Assembly (NCBI GenBank): GCA_014526335.1
Contig: JACTAT010000290.1
Span: 477,203 to 541,202 of the forward strand
Reading direction: 5' to 3'
DNA length: 64,000 nucleotides
Source: Chrysaora quinquecirrha
Taxonomy: Eukaryota; Cnidaria; Scyphozoa; Semaeostomeae; Pelagiidae
The position numbers and the translations under genes were made by a program. Position 1 is the first letter of the stretch. Each line of letters begins with the position of its first letter. This document shows positions 26,301-41,300 of this stretch, in pieces. The notes beneath the pieces are model-generated. The model had not been told where the DNA came from, did no database searches, and saw only the letters and a list, made by a program, of their open reading frames with translations.

Positions 26301-29300
26301 TTGTATTTCAACGAAAAAATACTATATTTTTACCTTTAGCAGTTGTTGGTCTTTCTTTGCCTCTTTAACCTTTTCTCCCATTATTACCACATCGGGTGGG
26401 AAACCCTTCATTCGGTTTACAATCGCCGTTTACATGCATGATTGATTCCGGGAAATACCCAGAAGTGTCTTTGCATCCATTCTGTGTCCCACCATCGCCA
26501 CCAGCTCCCCTAAAAATTAAGAAAAGTCCCTATTGCTTTTTTTCGTTATTTGAATCGATTTCACTCACACGACTGCTAAGTAACAAATCAGAAATCCAGC
26601 TACTGATATCCCTAAGTCTGGACGATGCTCGAGTAGTTACGTAATGCAACTGCATGTTAAATGAATTATTTTTTATGATAGATTTTTTATATATAGTATA
26701 TCACACTTTCTTTTTCACTCAATGAAAAGTAACCCATTTTTAAATTCTCTGTAACAACAAGTATACAGAGTATTTGTTCGCTCACAAGGAAAATTGTTGT
26801 TTTGTAAGGGAATAGAAGTTCTTTAATAAACCCAGTTTTGAGCCCCCATCATTGACGACAAACCGAAATGTTAACATTCTGAATTTTCGAACTAAGACAG
26901 GAGCTCAAATTCAAACGCTGTTTACAGCAGAACAAGGCTAGCTGACGAAAATCTATCGATTGTGTGCCGAGTGCTTGCCGGAGCCTAGGGAAAAATTTGC
27001 GTAGACTTGCTTGGGACAATGTAAAAAATTTTAATTTAACAATGTTTCTGCTGTTGAAACCAAGTAATCGGAGCTTTTGTTCCATAATTGAGAAAAATTT
27101 TGATATTCTTAAATATATTCGAACTTATAAAGTCTGTTTCTGACGCCGTATTAGACATAATAGCCACACCTTATCATGACAAGCCTTTGATATTTAGTAA
27201 GGCAAGGTTTCGGGAGATTACCCACACAGTGGCGTAACGCCCAGTCTGCACCTTTAAACACAAAATTAGGGGCCCCCGCGAAATTTTGTAAAAAAAGCTT
27301 ATGGATAAGCGTTTCGAAAAGCTTTAAATTGATTTATATCTTGATAATTGTTTTGTTGATGTTAGTTTTGTTGTTTTGTTTGAAGATTGTATAACGCTTT
27401 AAAAAAATTTGCATTTAAAGGTAATCTTGGTGTGTAAACTTATTTGAAAAAATAGGGGCCCCAGACCACTATTTTGTTTAAAGGACCCACACTGCTCCGT
27501 TTCGCCAATGTACCCACAGTCACCCGATCACGCCATGCATGATCTTGAAAATGTGGTTTTAATTTCTCTTTGATGCTTGTGATTTTGATACGCCTTTGCA
27601 GAAATGTGGTGCAACGATGCCGGAATATGAGCGAATCAAAAACAGCTTTTTGTTTTGGATTAAATTAGAACCTTCATTCCTTGTACTTTTTTATTTGAAT
27701 GTAAAGAGTTCAAAGAGAAATTAGACCAGTGCATTCGAAGAAAAGTATTCAATTCAATAAAAGGTAGAGTAATGAAGAGTAACAGCAAGTAAAACACGCA
27801 GAAATTGTACTATGATCAACTAAAAAAAATTATCAAATTATTTTTCATTCAACATTCACCCTGCTGGGCCTCCTGTACCCTAGCTGGACCAGGCGGGGGC
27901 TAAATATACCTACATTTCTTTATAGTAATACTCCAAAATTTCATTACACAACTCAAAATGTATTATACAAGTGTGGGTGAATGTTCTTGACATTTTCTAA
28001 AAATCATACGAGGACCTTTGGAAATTCAACAAAAAAATTTGAGACTAACACATCAAAATTCAATGTTTTCTTATCGTGGTTTTAACAAAAGCACGTTTTA
28101 ATTTTGGATTTTTTAATTGACAAAATACGTTGAGAGTTGCACAGACATCTTACAAAAATTCTCTGGTCATAAAACGTTTTCTTCCTTGTGCTCTTTTTTG
28201 AAATAATTCAAGTTGACACCGTCAGAAATTGAAATGATGTTACTTAACACACTACAGTTTTTGCAAACATCCAAGGACTATCTTTTTCATATTGCATGCA
28301 ATGCCTAAGTGAAAATGATCCCGCCAAAACTCATGTTGCCAAATTGAAGTTGGCAGACATAGTTGTTTTGAATGTTAGGCATTCCCCCAACTTTTGATGA
28401 CATTTGAGCGGTAGTCACACTCAGCTGATGCACCCCCATGCTTGTGAGCGGTACTTGACTTGACTCTGACTGGCCTACATCAAATTCAGTATGCATCCGC
28501 CCATGCTACAATCTTGGCCACAAGGTGTTGCGAAAAAAGTGAATTTCCTACATTTGTCTCTTACTTCAGAAAAAACAGACTGTTTTTTGAAAATTCCCCC
28601 TCCTCCCATTCCATTTTGTTTCTTTATGTTTTTTTATTTTTAACCCTAATCCTACTGGGGCTGGAATCCAACCCCCTCAAGCTTTTTTTTCAAACTGTTC
28701 TGTTGTGTGATTGATGTAAGCTTCCAAACCAGGCTGACTTTAAGTCTATATGTATAAGCTACAATGTGATACAAAAAATCCCCAAACTAATAACAATGGG
28801 TCACGTGACATTGCCTTGTATGCCAAAACCACATATCAATGCCTATTTTTACAAGTAAATCTTAGCAGAATGGACTGAGTCTTTGCAAGGTAATAGAAAA
28901 TAGATAGTAGCAACAAAATGTAAAGAAATTTCCGGATTTCTATTGATATTAAGGAAGGTCGATTTTGACCGACTTCTATAGCATGTTTTGATTATGATGT
29001 CACAATGACGTCATAATAGAAGTGAGAGACGCCCAATTTACCAACATTACTCCTAATACATTGGTCAATGCCTGTGCCAAGTTTGATTGCTCTAGCTCTA
29101 CTGGAAAGCAATTTATGGAAGGGGAGGAAACCACCCTCCTCCCCCCCCCCCCGGCTGTGTTAGATCAAAAAAGCCCGGTAGGATTATAGGGTTAAGCTAT
29201 ATGAACCAAGAAAAGGAAGGCAGAAAATGAGCTTAATGTTTTCCTTGTTGGTAGGACAAAGATAGGGTTTATTCTGGAATTTGTTATTAAGAAACTTACG

Positions 29301-32300
29301 GATGAATTTTATTAAAGCAGTCAAAAAAGATTTCCAACTCGTTTAGTGGTGATTATCAGCCAAATATTTCAATTTAAAGGCACAAATGGCAAAAACAAGA
29401 AAAATTATTATTATGTCATTTTCACGTCATATTGGATATTAACGAAACCATGCAGTTCCCGGTTGTAGCTAGATCATTTCGGTAGAATTTAAATTTTTCG
29501 AAATCGCAAGACATCAATCTTTCGATGCGAAAATCGTATACAGCAACCAAAAATTAGTCTAGGTGCAAAATTTTACTATCTCAGCGCATGTATTATCGAT
29601 TCTACGAGCGTCCAAAGTTTACGATTTTATTTATAAGGGCTTCGACCGCGTGGGGTAAAAAGTTTCACCAAGTTCATTTTTTGCGGTCAAATCTTTTATG
29701 ATATCGGGAACTTTGAATGCTCATAAAATTAAGAACACAAACGCTAGGACACTGAAACTTTGTACCTAAACTAAGTTTTGGCTGCTTTATAAGATTTGTA
29801 TATCGAAAACTCGATATCATGTGATTTCGAAAAATTTTAATGCTATCTGACGTCATACCGAAATGATCTATTTGAGAACCACAAGTTTTTACCAAACTTC
29901 ACCTTTCTGCGCTTATATCAGATGTGAGAATTCCTTCCTCCTTTCTGAAGATGCCGAGAAAAGCAGGACATTTTTTAACGTACTAAGGGATGGGGCCATT
30001 GCCACCATCACCACCACCACCACTACCACCACCACCACTCCAACACCTGTGGCTGCCCCGGGACTCGGTTTTGCCAAACAATGGTGGGCCCCCGTTCTGC
30101 GAGGTCTTTGCGAAATAATCATCTTTTTGGGTAGAAGGAATAACTCCCACACATTGTGTTTTAGTTAAAAGAACTCGCTAGCCAAGAATGAAGTTTTTAA
30201 ATATCCCTTCCTTGCGCATTAATATCCCTAATGGATGACTGTCAGCTGTAAGATACAACATTATCATTGATTGTTTGATGTAAAAAAGCTAAAAGTGCTG
30301 GGACACTTCAAATTTTTTTAAAATTCTCGCTCTAAAGACGCACACCACATCCCCCGACTCAATGTTGGTGCAATCGATGTTGCTAGTTTTCCCAACATTG
30401 AGTCGGGGGAAAGGGGTCTAATTTCCCCAATATGTTGAAATCGGACCGGGTTTCTAAGGTAAAACATACTTATAACATACTGTCCTCAGTGTTTTTGGAG
30501 GGGGCTTTGGGATTTCACGGATTGTGGGTTTTGCCGATTTCGACTTCGGGTTTTCGGGTCTTTCAAAAAAATCGTGCTGGTTTTCGGGTCAAGTATATTT
30601 AACGGACAACGGGCTTTGCCATTTTTCTAGATCGGGTTTCGGGTATTGTGGTAAAAATCGGTGAAAATTCGCAGGTTTTCGGGTTTTAAACGTCACAAAG
30701 GATATCAATGTGTAAAATTTTTAAAACAGTTGTTGAAACTAAGGTCATCCGGGTCTTCGGGTTTGTCCCAATTTTCTTCCGGGTCTTCGGGTTTTGATAC
30801 CCCCCAAAGCACCCCTCTTTTTGGCGAGGTTTGTCTGAGCAAGAGCAGGAATCTAAAATTGTGCTTTTCTCAAGAATGGAAACACTCAAAAGACTCAAGT
30901 GATGTTTCTTTGCGAATAGGAAAAACGACTTTATTTTTTGGCGGGGGGCTTTTGGGGGTGAAGGCCAAAATTTTAAAAATTTTTAAAATTTGTTGAAAAG
31001 TGAGAAAATTCCTTAAACAACCCCTTAATTCAGTTTCCAACATCGAAAAGCACAAGAGACAATGGTACACATTTCTCAGCTGCAGAAGCAATACATTTAT
31101 AATATTCATACTATCCACAATATTTTTGGCGAGGATTGTATATAGAGGTGTGGATTTAAAAATTTCCCCGGGGAGCATGCCCCTAGACCCCCTAGAGTAA
31201 TGCATCGTCGGTAATTGATGCCGTTAGATACAAATTGACACTATTGACTATCATATACGAGAAGACAGGTATTCACTTAGTGTACAAAAATTGTGCACCA
31301 CCCTAAAGTTGCTGCTTTTAGCTAGGATGTCTGTCAAGTGGTTAGTGGTTAGTCGGCTAATTAAAGGCGTATTCAAAGAAGTAACAAAAACAAAGGGCTA
31401 TGATTAGGTAGTGATGAAATTATTCAATAGCTTATCAATAACTATATAGCATCAATAATTCTTGACGATGAAGTTCATTTTCTTACCATTTCCTGGTATT
31501 CCAGGAGAGGACTTTGCTGGGCCTTTTTTTCCTTTGCATCCAGTTATCTTAAGCTTTGTGGGAATCTGTCTTGTGTCTTGTACTATAACTTTTATCTCTC
31601 CGGCACCTCCACCATTTCCTATTAATGTTAAAGCAAAATTGATTGTACGCATTTAGTTGATGTATATCATGCATTTCAGTTGGACGTTGCTAAAAATTGT
31701 AGCTTAGTTTATTGCAATAAATTGAAGTTAAATTGCTACAAAAAAGAACTTCATCTGTAAGACAGCAAACTAGGAAAATTGGCTGCAATACAGATTGAAA
31801 TGTCGTTCTGTCTATGCTTAGCAGGAAAAAATAATTGTCAAAGATGTAACACCTGGTCTTCCTGCTGCACTAGCATCTCCACCAGAACCACCGGTTTGCG
31901 GATAGGATGATATTTCTATTAGGTTCGAACAACCAGGTTTACAACCAATTGTACAGGAACCATCCTTCATAAAAAATACAATTTCATGCATGATTTTTTA
32001 TTCTTGCTTATTCCCCACATAAACATTAGTTGGCATCGAGAGTAAATGTAATGCGAAATGCATTGAGGAGCAGCCATGAGGTCTGTTAGATAACCTGCTA
32101 TGACGTGCATAGTCAATGACTTTTGGTTCAATTCTTGCAATTGCCTACTGAATTTCCCAAACCATTTCAATCACTTATTTAGCTAAAGGCGAATGTCTTA
32201 CTTGTCCTTTAAAGCCATCTCCTCCATTTCCTCCATCACGTCCTTTTAGTCCATTTGCTCCCTTCGTCTCAATATTCAATGATCCGCCGCCAGTTATTAA

Positions 32301-35300
32301 ACCAATAACAACTAAAAACATGTTAATGAACAAAATCATCTCAGAGCATTTGAAAAGTTTTTCATGTATTAAATGTCATTTATATATGAAGTTTGCGAAC
32401 TTAATGCCCTTAGCATATGGGTTATTGTTTTTAATTAAAGGACATCATATCTTAAGACGATTCTCTTAATGTAATCATCTTCTTTAAGATTCACCTACGA
32501 TTATGTAATTTTTGTGAAACAATGTTTTCTCGAATTACAATGTCAACCTTTGCCTTTTTGCCAGTGACATGTAGTACGAATTTTCATTATCAATTTATTG
32601 AGGAGAATAATAAAGGTATAACCAGCAGCTGAGACTTTTTAAGGCGGCCCATTGATATATGCGTAGATTTTTTTCAAAAATTTCAGTTATATTTATTTCA
32701 ATTAACATCTTGCAACAAACCCTTTGTTCCATCTTTGCCATTTATCCCATCAGCTCCATCTTTGCCTGCGGAGCCCCATTTTTTGTCAGGGTCGGTACCT
32801 GATTGTCCGTGCTCTGGTTGAAATGCTTTAGATCTGTCTGGTTTCATTGTCATTCCTTCATGCTTTAAATTGAGTTTGCAATTGCTCGATAATAGAGACC
32901 GTGCAACTAGCGTAAATTTTGTCAAACCTTTAATGCTCAAATCCTAAAAATTCAAGAAAACATGGCAAGTAACACAGAAAATTTATGACAGGAAAACTAA
33001 AGTATCGCAAGCTGCAAATTTAACCCTACAAGACAAAGGGGCTGCGGGACTTACTGAGAAGAGACTGACAAAGAAGCATGATTTAAAGTTTCTGAGTGAA
33101 ACTTATCCGGTTTATACACGATTGTTTCGTGCAAAATTGTTATCCTGCGGGATATTCAAATCAGTGACGTTATCATTTTTCCTTGTAAGAGAACCAAATT
33201 ATTAATCATATTCTTTGCAAATATCTGTTTACCTTGAAACTTCATATGGGCCATTTGTATTTACCGGCATTGACACTGTGGCATTGGCATTGGAACCGGC
33301 AATGAAAATGTACACTCGAAAAAATAAAGGTGCTTTGAATAACCCTTAAGGGTTGTTTAGCCGGATACAAATACGTCACCCCTGGAGGTGCTATGAAAAA
33401 CCCTTAGGAGGGGTTTTTTGAAAAACCCGAATTTTGGGGTTTTTCGAAAAACCCCTGGCAAAGGTTTTCTAAAAAACCCCAAAGTTGAAACCTTTGAGGG
33501 TTTTTCCATAAAACCCCTATGGGTTCTTCGTAAAACCTCAAAAGGTTTTTTAGCTTGATACAAAAACGTCACCCCTGGGGGTGCTTCAGAAAAACCCCTG
33601 GCTTAAAACCTTGCAAGGTTTTTCCATACAACCCCTATGGGTTCTTCGTAAAACCTCAAATGGTTTTTTAGCTTGATACAAAAACGTCACCCCTAGGGGT
33701 GCTAAAGAAAAACCCCTGGTTTAAAACCTTTCAAGGTTTTTCCATACAACCCATATTGGTTACTCGTAAAACCTCAAAACGTTTTTTAGGTGGATACAAA
33801 TACGACACCCATTGAGGTACTTGGAGCAACCTCTTTCCTTTCTTTTAAAATCCTCTATAGATAAAAAGCAAGGTTACAAAAATCCTCTTCAAAGTAAAAA
33901 GGGTTAGTGCGATCATAACTTCTCAGCAAATAGGAAAGGTCCTTGGTTAAACATATACTAAGTTTTTCATTAACTATCCAATCGAAAAGTACAGATTAGC
34001 TGTATATACACATATCTAATATAGATTTTCATTTTCATACTCCAAGTGCATACAAAGTTTCAACTTTGCTTAGTGTCAAAAGAATGTTAGATAGTTTCTC
34101 TTCGTTAAAAAGTCTATTTTAAAATCACCATAGGCCATGTTATATCAGGTCGGTGTAGTGAAAGCCAAAAGAACATCCTGGTTAATCATGGTCGTCGAAA
34201 GTTTCTGTATAGCCATAAAGAACCGTGTTGGTCATATCATTCGCTCAACGTAATTTGGCATCTGCAATCTGCAAGCAAAAGATTGATAGTTAGATAGTAG
34301 ATTTTCGTAAATTCTGGATTACGTTACGCTGCAAGAGACCCAAAAATTCACAGAACATGACCCATAAACTGGGCAATATACTGCAAACTAACCCATCCCA
34401 TAATCCATGCAGACGACATGTATAGTCTCTCTTCCCTCCAGGAGTTAGCCCCTTGACTCGACGAAATTCTTGACAAACTCTTCATTTTCGAAGGCAAGGA
34501 ACCATTCGTATCTAACTACATATACATGTTGTTTACATGTTTAAAAAAATCATAAAATGGAAGAGGAAAATAATATTTGAACTTACCGTAAAAGTAAAAG
34601 AATCTGCCAAGATGTGAATCTGCTAATTTCTTGGCTAGAACGATCTGTTGAGAAAAGAGATAGTCTAGACCAGTGAGAGTAAGTGCTAACTCAACATTTG
34701 GCAAAAGAAAGAGAAGTGCACTTATTAGTCTACCTCTTTTAAAAATTGTTTAGTACGATTAAAATTTAATCTAATTTAATCATTTGCCCGCAAGTAAAAT
34801 AATCTCATGTAAAAAACTTTTGAACGACAGTTATAAATATGTATTTTCAAACTCAAAAAAAATTAAAGTTTTAATTTCAACAGCAACGTTTGAGTTTGAA
34901 TTGGATTTTTTCAGGCCAAAAATACTCTTTATTATCACCATTAAGTCTTTCTTCTTATATTCAATCTGTTATTATAATTTCTATGCTCTAACTTACTTGC
35001 TCTTTAAATAGTTAGCCACAGTTCGTTTTTACATTATTGCTCAGTTATTTTATTGAAGTTTTGTTAATGCCTGACATTGTGCATCCTTATCCTTGCTCTT
35101 CTTTGAGCACAAACGTAGTTTAAAAATGGAAATAAGAATAACTAAGAACTAACGATATCGAGAAAATTGTTACTTGTACAAAGCAAACATTAAAAAAAAA
35201 GAAAGGGAAATAGAAAAGCAATTATACTTACCAAAAATACAAACATTTGTAGGAAAAACAGCACAAATACAGCAGCATCCTTGCAGTTCAGACAAGAAAT

Positions 35301-38300
35301 TTCTTTCGCAAGAAATTCGTTAAACTTTCCAAGGAGAACCAACGAATCAGAGAGCTTTCAGACCGGTCACGTGGTTTTTCCAAGTCTTCATTCGCGGGAA
35401 CATAGAATTTTGTTTACTTTTGAGTCAATTTTTTTTCTGAAAACTAATAATTTCCTTGTCGTTTTTGAGTCCCTGTGATAGCATCTCGAGATTTGTGCTC
35501 GATTTCATTATTTTTGATGAATATTGAGATTGAGAAGTGGTTTTTAAATTATGAACAGTAAATAGATACCCGAAAAACCCCTTCGCTCCACCTCTGTCAG
35601 TGAATATTCTTCAGGGGTTCTTAAATAAGCCGTTAAGGGTTTCTCTGTCTGCACTTCAAAAGGAAGGACGAGTGCCATTATTTCTGCTTTCCCTCAAAAC
35701 AAAGACTCCAGCCAGTGAAAGAATGAAAAAAGAAATGATAATGCTTGGTATCAGGGCCCCTTGAAAACCAGTTTTTTTGCTGAAGGGCGAACCGTCGAAT
35801 GAAGTGAAATGCTCGCGCTACGACATTTTCATGTTCGCTGCTATAATCGTAGATGTGGTATCGCTTCAAAAAATTTCCATTATGCTGCGCTAAAATTTCT
35901 TAATTAGCGGATAATTGTAGAAAATTTTTGCCAGGGTTTATCGAAAAACCCCCAACAGCTAAAAAACCCTTCATTAAGCACTGAACCCCGGAGGGTTCTT
36001 TCCATGCACAGATAAAACCTGTGTGGGTTTTTTTACCTTTGAAAAACCCTAAGGTTTCTCAAAAAACCCGTAAAAAATGCAAATTTTCTAGAAAACCTTC
36101 GAGGGTTTTTCAGAAAACCCGAAGCTCTGAACAACCCCTTGTAGCACCTTTATTTTTTAGAGTGTAATTGGCGCCATTTTCATATTTCAGTCAGAATGTA
36201 AACACAACTCAACAGGGGGTTGCGTAAAGGATTTCGGCTCAAAATATTTCCCATTTAGGTTGTTTCACTTCCGTTTATAGGCTTCCATAAATGATATCTT
36301 ATATCTTGAGATCCAAAGGAGCAATGACGCTGAAACTGGGCCAGTAGAAAAACGCAGTCGAATGTGAGGGGCATTTCACTTTCAAAATGGCGTACAAGAT
36401 TCAAAACAATAGAATATCCGTTAAAACAATAGAATTTCCAGCAAAGGTGTACAATATTTCCAAGGTGTGGATTTTCACTTGGGGAAATGCTTCATATGAC
36501 CTTTTTTCAGTTATTCTCTCCCCGCACAACGCGATGTGGAATTCATCGCACAGTTGCAACGTTCTTTTAGCGAAAGCAACTTTCCAAGTACATTTCCCCC
36601 TTATCAAATGTATCTTAGTTTATCATGCATTTTGCCAATTTCCCATCAAAATTCATACATACCAAGCGGAAAAATATTCCCAGAAATCCCAGATCCCCAA
36701 TTTTGTGCATTGATAAAATTTCCTTACAATAAACAATGATAATTAAACACACCAGATATTCTAGTGCAAACCCTTTCTGGTTGTTATGCGATATGAAATA
36801 TTATTTTTCAAAAAAGAAGCAAATTAAGCAACCTGCATGAGAGCTAAAGATTTAAAGAAGTGCAGATTCTAAATCAATCGCTCTGAAAATGGCAGGTGAA
36901 TCATTTGAAACAGATACTTGCTAGTTTACCATTATATTTTGCTCTGTCATTTTTACAGATATTGTTGTTTCCCTAACCTTTATTGGGGTTCAATATTAAA
37001 TGATTTGGTTGTTGAAAGATATAAGTGAATAAATTTATTATCGAAGCATGTAAATTTGTAAATGAATAATAATGAACAGAATCTTACCTCATCGCAGTAA
37101 AAGCTATCTGCTTTTATTATCACATTATACTCTTTTGTTTCGTCTATTTGTGTGCTAGGAGGATAAGAACTACCTTGCAGAATGTCCTTTACATCAGACG
37201 AGTAAACTCTCTGTCCAACAATCTTGAAATCTAAAAGAATATTGTCTACGAATATTTTCTGAATTATTTCAAAGTATAAACAAATATAAACAGTAGGAAA
37301 ATAAAACACACAATACCACACGAAATTAATGCTTTGTTCCTTAGTGCCCTAGTTATTGCTTCCTGTAACCGGCAGAAAATCTTTACATGTTATGTGAAAA
37401 ACTTAGACAGGCTTAGAAAAGTCTCGATTCGGTAAATTATGTCGCTACTGATCTGGTGTAAAAACAACTGTTAAATATTTGTGAATAATTTTATTACAAA
37501 TTGCTATTACCCTGATTTATGACTGAATAAAGAATCTTGTATTTCTATATCACAACGTTCCTATTTATGGTTGTTATCTTATCATAGCCACAATTTTGCA
37601 TTAGATTGTTAAAGCTTTTGCTGAAGTGACATTCTTGCTAGAAAATTACATTTTATGTTGCGTCGATACTGACTAGCAACTCTTACGTGCCTAATATATG
37701 GGTGCAATGAAGGCGGGTTGGAAGCTTATTCAGGATCTAATTGGCGAAGGAGTTAGATCTAAGGGGTCAAAATTATTTTGATTAAATTACTCGCAAAACT
37801 GCTGAAACGTAGTGCGTCAAGCCCAATAGTAGTACTTGTGAGCTAATGTAATGCAAACATCAATTTGGAGGAGATCTTCATAAGGGCAGGAGAAGAAAAC
37901 TTTAAACAAATTTATAAGCAAGGGAACGGCAATTAGGCACCTGAGTGTAGACAAATCTTGCACATGTTTCTATCAGAGTAGTACACTAAATACAGTACAA
38001 CTCTTAAAAATTTTCGAAGTGATTAATACGCAGTGTTCGTAATATTAAAGCGCATTGAACGTCACATATGTGTACACTTAATCACTTTGAATGTCCGTAT
38101 TTTCGTAGGTGACAAGGACGACGACAACAGACAGGAAACTCCTCAAGTACTAGTTGATCATCAAAATTAATGTTCTAGCTATAGCGTAAGAGATAGGGAC
38201 GCCACGCTGTCGTTCAAAAATGTTGAACCAAATTCAACTAATTTCTGATCTGTTACCGAGGATACCGTCGACGGACACATGCTTAAAAGCATGTTCCTCT

Positions 38301-41300
38301 ATCGAAGTAAGCGTCCCCTTAGTAGTGAAATTGTTGCTTGTCTTCTTTAATTCGGCTTTAGGCACCTATCATTGAAAATGTACATGACATCACAGAACCT
38401 TCTTGTGATGCGTGAGCTCAGCGTATTGCATAGGTTGTCACCCCCGAACAGTTATAGTTTTTTGCTCCTGGATTTTGTGATTTGGAAACTAATTTAAGAA
38501 GCTTGTACTATACACAAGACAAAATATCAAAAGGAATGGCTGCACCCGAACTAAAACTTCACTTGGTAAAGCGATGCATAACGTAACTCAGGAATTTTCA
38601 CATAATATTAACAGAAAGGCTTACATTTTACATATACTTGGACAATGAGAAATGCAAAATGAAAAATGAAAAGCTTACATATACTTGAGAAATGACATGA
38701 ATAAAATTTGCTTTGATGTAACTAACCTGTTTGATGTAGTGGACACTTAGGAATAGCACAAAGTTCCCACCAGGTTTTTGCATCAGTCGTATAGCACCAC
38801 GGTAAAGGCTGCCCATTCGGGTTTCGACAGTAGTTGTTTTCAAGTCCAGAGTCGGGGTACTTTTCAGGTGTGATATCGTAATGTTTATGAGGACTATGAG
38901 AGGTCCATGCCTGACAGGTCCTTCCAGACTTGGTTTTTGCAATTTTTCCCCGGTATTCTTTTCCATTTTCAGTAGTTTTGCATTTGGTAACATCGTTAAT
39001 TTCAACTAGAAGTTAGTTAACAAATATTATAATTCAAGAAAAGCGCTGCAGTGGCCACATATTTCCTAACTGTTCAGCTAAAAGTTTCAATTGTTGGGAT
39101 AAATGCATTACAACCTCCTGATTCCGAATCTGCAACTATTTTCTTTGCATCTTTCACAGTATGCCATTATAAGCATTTTTATCTCGAAAAATTTAATTGT
39201 CGTATATCCTATTCGCTCGTATAATTATACGTAAAGAGTTCGTTGTGATGACGAAAAGAATTGGAAAAAGTCAAATATCCCAAGTGTAATGTGTCTTTAT
39301 CCAGTAAATTTAACAGTATCTTACTCACGCAATTATTTGTACCACTGAACCCAAATTGGGTTGTATAACGCTCTACGTCATGAGGGGCTCTTTTCCGAGA
39401 AAAATATCGCTTCTTTCTTTGGTAAATCCATAAAAACAGCAAAATTGTACAAGTTCGAAATCAGGAGGTTGAAATACATATATTACAAGAATAAAATTTT
39501 CTACTCGAGGAGCTCTTCAAGGTGAAGTGGACTCATATAGGAACTAAAATCAATTAAGATATGCGATAAATCATTAAATCGGTTAATTTCTTTTCAATGT
39601 TATACCCTTTTACACAACATACGACAGCGACCGTAACTAAACAGCCGAGAAAGAAAGAGAAGTATAGAATAGAAGCAATTTTTTTAAACTATGCGGATTC
39701 CTGTATTACTCACCTTTGTGCTTTGTGAACGAAGGAAAATCTGACTGTCTCTTAGTTGGGATTTTTGTGAATCCACTTGCTGCCAAAATTACTGTCTTTG
39801 TGCAACATTTTTTGCTGTTATCTAAAAATTCAATCCAAAGTTACATGATTTACGTGTACATTTCATACACTTCAATTGCCTAAACCATATCTAGACCAAG
39901 CTTTGCAAACATCCTAATTTAGCCCACCTCGTAATTCAGAATGTAGAATGCCTAGAGTAGTGAACTATTGCTCAGAGATTTGCCGCACGAAATATTTAAC
40001 ATTCAATCAGTTTGATCGCGATAATCAATCAAAGTTGTTATTATGACGCTTCGCCTAAATCGTCATCGATGAGCAAATAATTTAATTTCTTCTAAGCTCT
40101 GAGTTCCAGTTAACTGTGGCATATAATGTGCAGTTTAAGAAAGTATGAAAGTTTCATTATTTCAGGTGGAAGCATGAAATCAGTTAAAATACGAGAACAG
40201 AAACAGCCGCATGTCTTCTGGATTCGGCCTATCACATACAATAAAGACTGTAAATTATCCAATATAAAAATTTATGATAGCTGTACTCGAGCTAAAATTT
40301 TGATTTTTGAAGAGGCGCAAAACTTTGATCTTGAAGTTTTGGTCTAGAATATTTTGTCCAACATTTTCACTTCTTCAACCCTGTGTTATTAAACTACTAC
40401 ATACATACATACATACATACTTTTTTTGATAACGCAGGACAGTAAAAGGCAGCATCTGCTGATGTGGGCCTGCTTAACTACATAACATACTTAAATCTAG
40501 ATAAAAATGAGTAGCTATAAAAAAATTTATAATTACAATATCTTAAAAATAGATGTAATCAATGTTTCTTTGTTTTATAATAGACGAATGTCCAAAAGAT
40601 AAACAATTTAAAATTCTAGAGTTTTTAGAAAGTTCGCTTTTAAAAGTAGAATACGATGTAAAAGATTTAATAATTGTTGGAATCGCATTCCATATGATTG
40701 CTGCCCTGTGTCGAAAACTTGATCGCCCTATTTCAGTTTTTGGTCTTGAAACTTGCACTTGTTGCATGTCCCTAATGCTTCTTGATGATGTTTTCCGTTG
40801 CATTAATTTATTAAGAATGTTTGGGCCTCGGTTGTTGTAGATGTGATGTGATAGGCATGCAACACGCCTTTTGTATATATACTCAATCGATTTCCAATTT
40901 ACGGAATCTAGGACTTTATGTTCAGGAGTGTTTCTTGGTAATTTATGAATAATCTTTGCGGCTCTTCTGTGCACTCTTTCTAAAGCCTCTAATGACGCAC
41001 CACATCCCCAAACCGCGATTCCATATGTTGAGCCCGGCAAAATACCTTGGAAATATATCTTTTCCAAAATCTGTGGTGATAATGACCTGAAGCGTTTTAT
41101 TTGTTTTAATTTGATATTCATTGACGATGCGGCATTATTAACTTGCGTTTTCCACTTCAGCTTGCTGTCTATGGTTACTCCTAAGCACTTTGATTCGTTT
41201 ACAACTTTGATCACCTTATTCTGTAATTTCACTGCTTTCATAGGTCCTATAAACTTCCGTCTAGACAAGATCATTATTTCTGACTTCTCTGGGTGTATGG

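Larger units (their letters stand above)
33309..36163. mobile_element. Fold-back element with AAAATAAAGGTGCT ends
   Basis: The left end TACACTCGAAAAAATAAAGG and right end (complement TACACTCTAAAAAATAAAGG) are inverted. Both arms are full of AAACCC/GGGTTT palindromic blocks. The middle (about 33850-35550) is ordinary AT-rich DNA and holds candidate exon 6, so this may be one 2.85-kb fold-back element or two separate insertions facing each other. Confidence 0.55.

Noticed and set aside
8085..26367. Alternative genetic code with TAA read as an amino acid
   Set aside because: The LINE, Penelope-like and palindromic-element genes in the same window end in ordinary stops and use normal glutamine codons; two TAA codons in one gene are better explained by mutation or model error.
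29863..30168. Threonine-rich or valine-rich protein over the ACC repeat
   Set aside because: The open frames on both strands are produced by the triplet repeat itself; no splice borders or flanking conservation support coding.
33265..33275. 11-base microexon that would repair the phase between exons 6 and 7
   Set aside because: It has usable borders (CCACAG and GTAAAT) and the right phase, but it is too short to support without transcripts.
33357..33572. Protein with F-x-K-P-L repeats
   Set aside because: It is the translation of the AAACCC/GGGTTT tandem repeat and stops within it.
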